Shown piece by piece: positions 1 through 6,136 of a DNA stretch of 7,566 nucleotides. The stretch comes from Deltaproteobacteria bacterium. GTDB lineage: Bacteria; Myxococcota; Myxococcia; Myxococcales; 40CM-4-68-19. Each line of letters opens with the position of its first letter. Within the stretch, counting starts at the first letter, position 1. The stretch lies in contig VBKQ01000403.1 in the NCBI GenBank assembly GCA_005879505.1, forward strand, positions 1-7,566, given 5' to 3'. The notes under the pieces are model-generated. The model searched no databases. It was not told the DNA's origin and was given only the letters and a program-made list of their open reading frames with translations. A program made the position numbers and the translations under genes.

Positions 1-687
1 GCGACGCTTGAGGTGGAAGTCGGACGTGTGCTGGAAGCCGGGCGCGCTGCGTCGCGCGCCATCCAGAAGGAGTTCGCTCCGGACGAGGTGGAGCGCCTGA
101 AGGAGGCGACCCTGCGTGCCGCTCCGGACCTGGCGGGGTCCGTGGAGGAGTCCATCGCCGCCGTCCGCACCGCGGGGGCGCAGCTCGAAGCGCTGGCACG
201 CGGCGTCCAGAGCTACACCGCGAACATGGAGCCGGAGCCGTTCGACATCAACCAGGCGGTGCTCGCGGCCGTGCAGCTCCTCTCGCACCGGCTGCGGGAA
301 TCCGTGCACCTGGAGCGGAAGCTGGAAGCGGTCCCGCTGGTCCGCTGCCGCGGCCCCGAGATCACGCAGGTGGTGCTCAGCCTGCTGGGGAACGCCGTCG
401 ACGCCGTGCAGCGCGTTCCCGAGCCACTCATCGAGGTGCGCACTTCGCATGAGGGCTCCCGCGTGCGCCTGGAAGTCGCCGACAACGGCACCGGCCTCGA
501 CCCCGGAGTGGCGCAGCGGCTCTTCAAGCCCTTCACCTCGACCAACGCGGGTGCGAAGGGCCGCGAGCTCGGTTTGAGCATCTGCAAGAGCATCGTCGAG
601 AGCCACGGCGGCCAGATCGAGGCTGCCGCGGACGGTCCGCGGGGCACGCGCTTCACCGTGACGCTGCCCGCGATCGCGGCAGTTTGA
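1..687 (+). CDS. Sensor histidine kinase, C-terminal part (5' truncated by window edge)
   Basis: This is the catalytic end of a two-component sensor kinase, which autophosphorylates on His and passes phosphate to a response regulator. The frame is open from base 1 with no stop upstream, so the GTG at 13 is not credible as the true start. A helical stretch (about 145-225) resembles the second DHp helix. The HATPase domain follows, with an N-box (EITQVVLSLLGNAVDAV, Asn codon at 391), a G1 box (DNGTGL, from 481), an F-box-like LFKPFTST and a G2-like GRELGLSI (from 559). The N-box and preceding region resemble NtrB/PAS-linked kinases. The phosphoacceptor His is not visible; the opening residues ATLEVEVGRVL look like the stretch just after an H-E-x-x-N-P-L H-box, so it probably lies a few codons outside the window. 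Oddity: the usual GTGLGL motif reads GRELGL, with Glu for the third Gly. The 3' end overlaps the convergent dehydrogenase gene by 35 bp. Confidence 0.9.
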   Translation, partial: ATLEVEVGRVLEAGRAASRAIQKEFAPDEVERLKEATLRAAPDLAGSVEESIAAVRTAGAQLEALARGVQSYTANMEPEPFDINQAVLAAVQLLSHRLRESVHLERKLEAVPLVRCRGPEITQVVLSLLGNAVDAVQRVPEPLIEVRTSHEGSRVRLEVADNGTGLDPGVAQRLFKPFTSTNAGAKGRELGLSICKSIVESHGGQIEAAADGPRGTRFTVTLPAIAAV

Positions 688-1462
688 GCATTCCCGCCCC
701 CGGAGCGCGCCCGCTGAGGATCTCGTCCGCGCGTCGCCGCACAGCGGGCGCCATCTCCGGGTGCGTGAGCACGTAGAACTCGCCTGCGCGCACTGCCCGC
801 ACCGTCCGATCGGCGACCACTTCGGGAGGCAGGCCCCGCGACATCAACGAGCGCATCATGCGGTCCGCCGCGCCTCGTCCCGAGCGCGCCAGGCCGGTCG
901 CGACCCAGCCCGGACAGAGTACCGACACGCCGACGCGCGCGCGGCGCAGCGCGAGATCCTGCACCAGCGCCTCGGAAAGCGCGACGACCGCGTGCTTGCT
1001 GACGCTGTAGGCCCCGGCGAGCGGCGGCGTCACCAAGCCGGCCATCGAGGCAGTGTTCACCACGTGCGCCGCATCCGCCTGCGCGATCATGCGCGGCACG
1101 AATGCGAGACAGCCGTGGACGGCGCCCCAGAGATTCACGGCGAGGACGCGTTGCCATCGCCGCAAAGGGACTTCCCAGACGGCGCCGTATTCCGCGATGC
1201 CGGCGTTGTTGCAGAGGAGATGGACGCGTCCGAACCGCGCGTAAGCCTTCGCCGCCAGGGCCTCGACGTCCCGCATCCTCGAGACGTCGGTCGGGACGGC
1301 GATGGCGCCGGGCAGGCTCGCTGCAAGCTCCCGCAGCGGGCGGCGGTCGACGTCCGCCAGCACCAGGCGCATCCGTTCCCGGGAGAGCCTCTGGGCGAGC
1401 GCGCGGCCGATTCCGCTCGCCGCCCCGGTGATCACCGCTGTCTTCCCGCGGAGCGATCGCAC
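653..1462 (-). CDS. Short-chain dehydrogenase/reductase (SDR, classical type)
   Basis: This 269-residue protein is a complete classical SDR, a cytosolic NAD(P)-dependent oxidoreductase acting on an alcohol or carbonyl. It shows the Rossmann glycine motif TGAASGIG (residues 12-19), TDV with Asp59, NNAG (85-88), Asn110, catalytic Ser139, Tyr152 and Lys156 (YSVSK), and the PG pair after beta-6 (184-185). Asp37 at the end of beta-2 (LADVD) indicates a preference for NAD(H) rather than NADP(H). The family is too broad for a substrate to be named. The start is GTG, six residues before the first beta strand as expected. No good Shine-Dalgarno is seen, but the stop of the upstream secreted-protein gene lies only 9 bp away on the same strand, so translational coupling is likely. 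The 3' end runs 35 bp into the convergent kinase gene, leaving no room for a terminator between them. Confidence 0.94.
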   Translation of the reverse strand: MRSLRGKTAVITGAASGIGRALAQRLSRERMRLVLADVDRRPLRELAASLPGAIAVPTDVSRMRDVEALAAKAYARFGRVHLLCNNAGIAEYGAVWEVPLRRWQRVLAVNLWGAVHGCLAFVPRMIAQADAAHVVNTASMAGLVTPPLAGAYSVSKHAVVALSEALVQDLALRRARVGVSVLCPGWVATGLARSGRGAADRMMRSLMSRGLPPEVVADRTVRAVRAGEFYVLTHPEMAPAVRRRADEILSGRAPGAGMLKLPRSRAASR

Positions 1463-1471
1463 CGCGGAAGT

Positions 1472-1966
1472 CTACTCGTCGTGATGGCCCTGGTTGAAGT
1501 GGCAGAGGCTGCCTATGAGCGTTCCTTGGAAGCCTGGGATCAGCGTCCCGTTGACATCAACCAGCGTCTGCACGCCCTGCGAGACGAGCATGCCAGTCAA
1601 GTGCTTGAACCGGCCGGTCCCGCTGACCACCTGCTCGAGCTCGGAAAATTTCCCCTTCGCGGTGAGAATACCGTAATCGTTGAGCCGCAGCCTGCCCGAT
1701 TTTGTCGTGATGGTCAGGATTCCGCTGTACGTCGTGACGGAGTCGGATCCGGTCATTGTTTGGACGCCGAATCGCGTGGTGCCAGCGAGCAGCCCGGAGG
1801 CGATCACGCCTTGGGTGCAGAACCCGACCGGGCTCTCATTCGGAGCACAGGGCGTAAACCACGTCACGATCGTCGTATCGATCGGCCGGCACTGTTCGGC
1901 GCGAACGACGCCGGACGAGAGCAGGGCGATGGCGAGCGCCGATACTGCCGTGGGCAGGGGTCGCAT
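1472..1966 (-). CDS. Small secreted beta-rich protein, function unknown (possible AOC-barrel-like fold)
   Basis: This is a 164-residue exported protein. The N-terminus is a typical Sec signal peptide: Arg2, a hydrophobic stretch at about residues 7-21, and a VRA/EQ cleavage site after residue 23. The mature part has four cysteines (26, 40, 50, 155), enough for two periplasmic disulfides. It consists of short alternating Thr/Val/Gly-rich strands, with a GTGRF..LTG segment (116-125) and a C-terminal FQGTLIGSL strand. That glycine pattern resembles bacterial allene-oxide-cyclase-barrel or dirigent-like proteins, but this is only a pattern resemblance. The ATG has a clear AGGAG ribosome site six to seven bases upstream, which supports the start. 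The stop is 9 bp before the dehydrogenase gene, suggesting a two-gene unit. GC content is visibly lower than in the neighbours (about 57-60% in the middle of the gene), hinting at a different origin. I do not recognise a specific function. Confidence 0.8.
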   Translation of the reverse strand: MRPLPTAVSALAIALLSSGVVRAEQCRPIDTTIVTWFTPCAPNESPVGFCTQGVIASGLLAGTTRFGVQTMTGSDSVTTYSGILTITTKSGRLRLNDYGILTAKGKFSELEQVVSGTGRFKHLTGMLVSQGVQTLVDVNGTLIPGFQGTLIGSLCHFNQGHHDE

Positions 1967-1978
1967 GGGTTGCTCCTG

Positions 1979-2728
1979 TCAGGCGACGTAACCCTGCATG
2001 CCAGTAGCAATCAAGGCGCCCGAGTAGGTGCATGTAATTTTCCAGGCCACATTTCTTTGCCGCAGTGCGTTGCGGCCGGCCCTCAGGCCAGCCGCGGCCG
2101 GCGTTCGTGCAGTACCTCGGCGATCCCGACCGATAGAGGCACCAGCAGTGCCAGGCCGCCCACCGCGGCCGTCCCATTCCAGCCCCAGCGCGCGTATGCC
2201 GCCCCGCCTGCACTGATACCGGCTGCGCCACCGAGGTAGTAGAGCAGGACGTAGAGCGAATTTGCCGCCTTCGGCGCGCACGCGAATGACGGCCTCGCGG
2301 GGGGCGACGGCGTCGTAATCGAACTTCATGCCCTTCAGCACCATCGCGTAGAAGCGCTCCAGGTTCTGGAAGACGGCCACCGGCGTGTTTCCGAAGAGGG
2401 CGGTGGCCATCTTCAACACCGGCTGGATCAGCGACCCGCCCAGCTTTCGCGCCGCGGTCAGGCCGAGATCGACGCACGCATCGCGGCCGGCGACGAGCGA
2501 GAGCGCCGACTCCACCTCGTCCATCGGGGTCGCCGGAATCCAGGCGAACGGGAACGGCGGCTTGTCGATGAGCTGCGCGGTCGCCGCCGATACCTTCTGC
2601 TTCACCTGCGCCTTGCAGCCGCGCTGCTCGAGGAAGTCGACGGTCAGCCGGAACACCGAGCCGAGGTAGCCGCGCGCGCTCTCCGCCTCGCTCACGTCCG
2701 GCATCAAGGCCGCATCGGTTCGGGCCAT
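1979..2728 (-). CDS. Hypothetical cytosolic protein with disrupted C-terminus (chimeric ORF)
   Basis: The ORF is 249 codons, but only about the first 155 residues look like protein. The start is an ATG preceded by a strong GGAGGAGG ribosome site about eight bases upstream. The convincing part has amphipathic helices and a well-spaced hydrophobic pattern (for example FPFAWIPATPMDEVESAL at 59-76, VFQNLERFYAMVLKGMKF around 118-135), with no signal peptide or membrane segment. The general layout faintly resembles the DUF2378/TIGR02265 proteins of myxobacteria; this is a weak guess. After about residue 155 (VRAEGG) the translation becomes Arg/Gly/Ala-rich low-complexity sequence, because an MFS transporter tail lies out of frame there. 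The natural C-terminus therefore appears lost through a deletion or rearrangement. The product may be non-functional or a truncated domain with a random tail. It lies 193 bp downstream of livF on the same strand. Confidence 0.6.
   Translation of the reverse strand: MARTDAALMPDVSEAESARGYLGSVFRLTVDFLEQRGCKAQVKQKVSAATAQLIDKPPFPFAWIPATPMDEVESALSLVAGRDACVDLGLTAARKLGGSLIQPVLKMATALFGNTPVAVFQNLERFYAMVLKGMKFDYDAVAPREAVIRVRAEGGKFALRPALLPRWRSRYQCRRGGIRALGLEWDGRGGRPGTAGASIGRDRRGTARTPAAAGLRAGRNALRQRNVAWKITCTYSGALIATGMQGYVA
2083..2277 (-). pseudogene. C-terminal remnant of a major facilitator superfamily transporter
   Basis: In the frame one base off from the surrounding ORF, about 64 codons read as the last two helices of an MFS permease. 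They start APKAANSLYVLLYYLGGAAG, continue through ISAGGAAYARWGWNG, then a hydrophobic GGLALLVPLSVGI helix, and end HERRPRLA followed by TGA at 2083-2085. The A-N-S-L-Y..YYLGG..G pattern followed by a short loop with GW and a last helix is typical of TM11-TM12 of drug/sugar-efflux MFS proteins. Upstream in the same frame there is no start and no further MFS sequence; a stop lies at 2326-2328. The other ten helices are missing. This is a gene remnant fused behind the truncated hypothetical gene, not a functional transporter. Confidence 0.75.
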
Positions 2729-2816
2729 CCGCGATCCTCCTCCTCCCCGAGAGCTTCAGACTTGCCGTGAACCTGGAAGCGGCGCAAGAGGCAGGAATCG
2801 AGCCCCGCGGGCCGAG

Positions 2817-2840
2817 AACCGGCGCGCGCGATTCCCGGTT
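2817..2840. repeat. Short inverted repeat in the livF-downstream intergenic gap
   Basis: AACCGG (2817-2822) and CCGGTT (2835-2840) form a 6-bp inverted repeat around a 12-base GC-rich spacer. It lies in the 193-bp gap (2729-2921) between the end of livF and the ribosome site of the hypothetical gene. There is no T-run on either side, so it does not look like a rho-independent terminator. It could be an operator or simply chance in GC-rich DNA. Apart from a CTTCGAAG palindrome at 2909-2916 and the ribosome site at the 2729 end, I see nothing else in the gap. Confidence 0.25.
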
Positions 2841-2921
2841 TGAAATTGCGGCAGTCCGCGATGAAGGAAAGATGCCGAGGGGTGCTCGATGCGGGGACCG
2901 CCATCGCACTTCGAAGCCCAT

Positions 2922-3617
2922 TCAAGCCCGCAGCAGACCCAGGTTCTCTTCCGCGCGCGCCCGGAACGCCGCCGTGTCGCCCGTGAATACGACGCGGCCC
3001 TTGAGCAGGATGAGGTGCCGGTCGCCGAGCTCGAGCAGCTTTTTCACTTCCTTGTCGACGACCAGGGCCGCGATCCCCTCATCGCGAAGCCGCCGGACGG
3101 CGGCCCAGATCTCCTGGCGGATGAGCGGAGCAAGGCCTTCGGTGGCGCCGTCCAGGATCATCAGCCGCGGATTGGTGAGCAGCGCGCGCGCGATCGAGAG
3201 CATCTGCTGCTCGCCTCCGGACAGCTGGGAGCCCAGGTGCGCCAGGCGGTCGCGGAGACGCGGGAACAGCGCGAGCGCGCGCTCCTCTGTCCAGCGCCCC
3301 GGCCGCTGCGCGACGCGGAGGTTCTCGCGGACCGACAGAGTGGGAAAGATGCCGCGTCCTTCCGGAACGAGCGCGATGCCCTCGGCGGCGATCCGGTGGG
3401 CCGGCCACCCGGTGACCGGCTTGCCATCGACGCGCACTTCTCCCGATCGTGGCGGGGTCAGACCGAGCACGCTGCGGATGGTGGTGGTCTTCCCCATGCC
3501 GTTGCGGCCCATCAGGGTGACGGTCTGGCCGGGCTCGACGGAGAAGGTGACCCCATGCAGGACATGGCTCGCGCCGTAGAAGGTGTGCAGATCGGTCGCC
3601 TCCAGGAGCGCGCTCAC
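2922..3617 (-). CDS. livF: ABC transporter ATP-binding protein, LivF type
   Basis: This 231-residue protein is the second ATPase of the HAAT/Liv importer, working on the cytoplasmic face with LivG to drive LivH/LivM. It has Walker A GRNGMGKT (37-44), the LivF-typical VPEGRGIF at the Q-loop (84-91), signature LSGGEQQ (132-138), Walker B LMILD (152-156) and GLAP at the D-loop. Length is normal for the family. The striking feature is residue 157: the catalytic Glu that follows the Walker B Asp (normally LDE-A/P-TEGLAP) is Gly, codon GGC. There is no switch His either (VVDKEV), but LivF proteins commonly lack it. The site built on LivF's Walker motifs is thus predicted to hydrolyse ATP poorly, while LivG's own site is intact. 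The GTG start overlaps the livG stop (GTGA, 3614-3617) and has a strong GGGGAGGAG ribosome site seven or so bases upstream. It is the last gene of the operon. Confidence 0.95.
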   Translation of the reverse strand: MSALLEATDLHTFYGASHVLHGVTFSVEPGQTVTLMGRNGMGKTTTIRSVLGLTPPRSGEVRVDGKPVTGWPAHRIAAEGIALVPEGRGIFPTLSVRENLRVAQRPGRWTEERALALFPRLRDRLAHLGSQLSGGEQQMLSIARALLTNPRLMILDGATEGLAPLIRQEIWAAVRRLRDEGIAALVVDKEVKKLLELGDRHLILLKGRVVFTGDTAAFRARAEENLGLLRA

Positions 3618-4366
3618 GGGATCTCCTCCCCGAGATACGCCTCCCGGACCGCCGCGCTCGCGCGAATCTCCGACGGCGACCCCGTCGCCAATACCCTTCC
3701 GTCGACGAGGACGGTGACGGCGTCGGAGATGCTGAACACGGCATCCATGTCGTGCTCGACCAGCACCACCGTCCGGCCACGAGCGACCTTGCGCAAGAGC
3801 TCCACGATCCGCAGCGCCTCGTCGTGGCCCAGCCCGGCCAGAGGTTCGTCGAGGAGCAGCAGTGACGGCTCGGTCGCGAGCATCATCGCGATCTCCAGCT
3901 GCCGCTGCTCACCGTAGCTGAGCCGGCCGGCGATGGCGTCACCGCGCGCCGCCAGCCCGCACCACTCGAGCGCACGCGCGGCGCGCACGCCGACTTGCGC
4001 GTAGCGCTCGGCGGACCGGAAGAACGACATCGAGGAGGGCAATCGCGACTGCGCGGCGAGCCAGACGCAGTCCGCGCAGGAAAGCTCGGGAAAGAGGTTT
4101 GCGGTCTGGTAGGTACGCCCGAGGCCCATGCGCGAGAGCCGATCCGGCGCGGTGCGCGTCACATCCGCGCCCCGGAAGCGGATCAGCCCAGCGGTCGCGC
4201 GCAGCTCGCCGCTGAGCAGGTTCAGGAACGTCGATTTCCCCGCCCCGTTGGGCCCGATCAGGGCATGGACCTGGCCTTCCTCGAAGGCGAGCGACACCCC
4301 GTCGACTGCCGACAACGCGCCGAACCGGCGGGTGAGCGCCTCTGTCTGCAGCAGTACCTCAGGCAC
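3614..4366 (-). CDS. livG: ABC transporter ATP-binding protein, LivG type
   Basis: This 250-residue protein is the first ATPase of the Liv-type importer. It has all the canonical motifs: Walker A GPNGAGKS (38-45), Q-loop Gln87 in TYQ, signature LSYGEQR (149-155, the usual LivG variant), Walker B LLLLDEP with catalytic Glu174, and switch His205 in VEHDMD. The C-terminal REAYLGEE tail is characteristic of LivG. It pairs with LivF in the cytoplasm. Because LivF lacks its catalytic Glu, LivG probably provides the only fully competent hydrolysis site. The start is GTG at 4366, overlapping the end of livM by 8 bp (4359-4366). The ribosome site is weak (GGGAA), so translation may rely on coupling to livM. 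Length and order are normal for the family. Confidence 0.95.
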   Translation of the reverse strand: MPEVLLQTEALTRRFGALSAVDGVSLAFEEGQVHALIGPNGAGKSTFLNLLSGELRATAGLIRFRGADVTRTAPDRLSRMGLGRTYQTANLFPELSCADCVWLAAQSRLPSSMSFFRSAERYAQVGVRAARALEWCGLAARGDAIAGRLSYGEQRQLEIAMMLATEPSLLLLDEPLAGLGHDEALRIVELLRKVARGRTVVLVEHDMDAVFSISDAVTVLVDGRVLATGSPSEIRASAAVREAYLGEEIP

Positions 4367-5261
4367 GGCGCGTTCCCGGGACGAGCCCTGCGAGCCCGCG
4401 GGGAAGGAAGAGCACGACCGCGATCACCAGCGCCGCGATCAGCGCATTCCAGTGAGCGGTCACACGCTCCCCGTAATGCTCGATGAACGCGAGCAGCAGT
4501 GCTCCCAGCGCGGGCCCGTACAGCGTGCCCTTGCCGCCGAGCAGGACGGTGACGAGGATCAGCCCGGACTGGCGCCAGCCGAGCTGGGCGGGATTGACGA
4601 ACCCGTGGAGGGTTGCGTCCAGGTATCCGGCGAGACCTGCCAGCGCTCCCGCGATCACGAACGCGACCAGCTTGTAGCGGCGGGTCGGGTACCCGAGGGA
4701 CCGCGTCCGCTGCTCGTTGCCGAGGATCCCTTCCAGCACCCGCCCGTAGGGGGCCCTCAGCATGCGCGAGAGCAGCAGATAGACGAGCACCACGGCCGTC
4801 CAGATGGCGACATACGCCGCAGCGCGTCCCTCGATGGGGCGCGCTTTGACGAACAGCCCGTCGGAGCCGCCCAGCGCCGGCGAATCGTTGAACAGATAGA
4901 AGAGCATCTGCGTGAAGGCCAGGGTCACCATGATGAAGTACACGCCGGTCGCGCGCAGGCTGAGCCAGCCGATGATGAGCGCGCAGCCGGCCGCGAAGGC
5001 CACGCAGAGGGGAAGCGTCACGATCGGGTTCACCAGGTCGAATCGGTTGCTGAGCCCTGCGAGCAAGTACGCGGCAAGGCCGAAGAACGCCGAGTGCGCG
5101 AGGCTGACGAGGCCGGTGAATCCGACCAGCAGATCCAGGCTCATGGCGAGGATCGAGCCGATCATCGCTTTTCCCAGGAACTGCAGCCAGAAGCGATCGC
5201 CGCTGAAGGCCACCGCGCCCAAGGCCGCCGCCGCGGCGAGCAGGATCAGCCGCCGCTTCAT
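4359..5261 (-). CDS. livM: ABC transporter permease, LivM type
   Basis: This 300-residue inner-membrane protein is one half of the import channel. Hydrophobic segments lie at roughly residues 4-20, 30-50, 56-70, 80-100, 106-124, 149-166, 197-215, 232-262 and 271-289. The family-typical SLDLLVGFTGLVSLAHSAFF block (41-60) and the ATGVYFIMVTLAF helix identify it as LivM. The cytoplasmic coupling loop that contacts an ATPase is at about 174-205 (EGILGNEQRTRSLGYP, then KLVAF). The frame stays open far upstream across livH, but the true start is the ATG at 5261. It sits in an ATGA overlap with the livH stop (5258-5261), has GAGGG just upstream, and gives the family's normal length and N-terminus. 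The 3' end overlaps livG by 8 bp. It is co-transcribed with the other four transporter genes. Confidence 0.95.
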   Translation of the reverse strand: MKRRLILLAAAAALGAVAFSGDRFWLQFLGKAMIGSILAMSLDLLVGFTGLVSLAHSAFFGLAAYLLAGLSNRFDLVNPIVTLPLCVAFAAGCALIIGWLSLRATGVYFIMVTLAFTQMLFYLFNDSPALGGSDGLFVKARPIEGRAAAYVAIWTAVVLVYLLLSRMLRAPYGRVLEGILGNEQRTRSLGYPTRRYKLVAFVIAGALAGLAGYLDATLHGFVNPAQLGWRQSGLILVTVLLGGKGTLYGPALGALLLAFIEHYGERVTAHWNALIAALVIAVVLFLPRGLAGLVPGTRRA

Positions 5262-6136
5262 CGGCCCTCGAACGCCGGCCCGAGCAGGCCGCGCGGCCGC
5301 CAGAGCAGCACCGCGGCCATCACGGCGTACACGATGGCGCTGGCAAAGCCGGGAAGGAGCACCTTGCCGAAGGTGTCGGCGAGGCCGACCAGCAGCGCAC
5401 CGAAAAAGGCGCCCCTGATCGAACCGATCCCTCCGATCACCACGACCACGAACGAAAGGATGAGAACGTTCTCGCCCATCCCCGGGTACACGGTGGTGAG
5501 CGGGGCCGCCAGCATCCCGGCGAGGCCGGCCAGCGCGGTCCCGGCGCTGAAGACGATCGCGAACAGGCGGCGGACGTCGATCCCCAGCGCCTCCACCATC
5601 TCGGCATTCGAAGCGCCGGCGCGCACGCGCATGCCGAAGCGCGTCTTGAGGACGATCTGGCGCATGGCGACGCCGATGCAGACGCAGGCCAGGGCGGTGA
5701 GTGCCCGCCACGCCGGCCAGGTCTGCGTCTCGCCGAGCGGCATCGTCCAGGCGAGCGCAGCGGGCGTTCTCACGCCGTGCACGTCGTTGCCCCACAAAGC
5801 CCGCTGCAGCTCGTTGAAGAGCAGCACCAACCCGTAGGTGAGCAGCACCTGCGAGAGGTGATCGCGCGCGTAGAGGCGGGCGATCGCGAGCCGCTCTACG
5901 GCGACGCCGATCAGGACCATGGCGGGGATCGCGAGCAGGATCGCGAGCAGCAGGCTGCCGGTGCGCTCGGAGAGCCACCACGCCAGGTACGCGCCCAGCA
6001 TGTAGAAGGAGCCGTGCGCGAAATTCAGCACGCCGAGGACGCCGAACACCAGCGTCAGCCCGCTCGCCACCAGGAACAGCAAGAGGCCATACTCGATGCC
6101 GTTGACGATCTGGAGCACGAAGAGCGAAAGGCTCAT
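5258..6136 (-). CDS. livH: ABC transporter permease, LivH type
   Basis: This 292-residue inner-membrane protein is the partner of LivM in the import channel. The N-terminus shows the LivH hallmarks: QIVNGIEYGLLLFLVASGLT, then GVLGVLNFAHGSFYMLGAY (32-50). Several hydrophobic helices follow. The coupling loop EALGIDVRRLFAIVFSAGTA lies at 182-201, followed by ALAGLAGMLAAP. The C-terminal VVVVIGGIGSIRGAFFGALL and the ending RPRGLLGP are also typical. It has the usual family length. The ATG overlaps the stop of the binding-protein gene (ATGA, 6133-6136), with a G-run (GGGG) close upstream as ribosome site, and its own stop overlaps the livM start in the same way. Such four-base overlaps imply coupled translation and fixed stoichiometry. 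Substrate range is set mainly by the binding protein, so it cannot be read from this gene. Confidence 0.95.
   Translation of the reverse strand: MSLSLFVLQIVNGIEYGLLLFLVASGLTLVFGVLGVLNFAHGSFYMLGAYLAWWLSERTGSLLLAILLAIPAMVLIGVAVERLAIARLYARDHLSQVLLTYGLVLLFNELQRALWGNDVHGVRTPAALAWTMPLGETQTWPAWRALTALACVCIGVAMRQIVLKTRFGMRVRAGASNAEMVEALGIDVRRLFAIVFSAGTALAGLAGMLAAPLTTVYPGMGENVLILSFVVVVIGGIGSIRGAFFGALLVGLADTFGKVLLPGFASAIVYAVMAAVLLWRPRGLLGPAFEGR

Noticed and set aside
1967..2082. Promoter for the secreted protein (TTGATT, 17 bases, TTACGT)
   Set aside because: The -35 matches only four and the -10 only two of six consensus bases, and no sigma54-type GG-N10-GC pair is present; too weak to annotate.
761..2239. 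A 492-codon plus-strand open frame
   Set aside because: It runs antisense across the SDR, the secreted-protein gene and part of the disrupted ORF, and its translation is His/Arg/Asp-rich with no domain pattern.
2817..2840. Inverted repeat as the terminator of the transporter operon
   Set aside because: The stem is only 6 bp and no T-run follows on either strand.
2704..2925. A 73-codon minus-strand ORF in the gap after livF
   Set aside because: It has no ribosome site or recognisable pattern, and it overlaps both the livF stop and the start of the next gene in another frame.
3020..3060. Missing switch histidine in LivF (VVDKEV)
   Set aside because: LivF-type ATPases commonly lack His here (E. 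coli LivF has VEQN), so this is a family trait rather than an anomaly.
4128..5837. A 569-codon plus-strand open frame
   Set aside because: It is antisense to livG/livM/livH, has Arg/Glu/Gln/Ala-rich low-complexity content and no recognisable domain; a typical shadow frame of GC-rich genes.
4359..5981. Reading livM as a 540-residue protein from an upstream start
   Set aside because: The extra N-terminal 240 residues are out-of-frame livH sequence rich in Arg; the ATG at 5261 in the ATGA overlap gives the normal LivM length.
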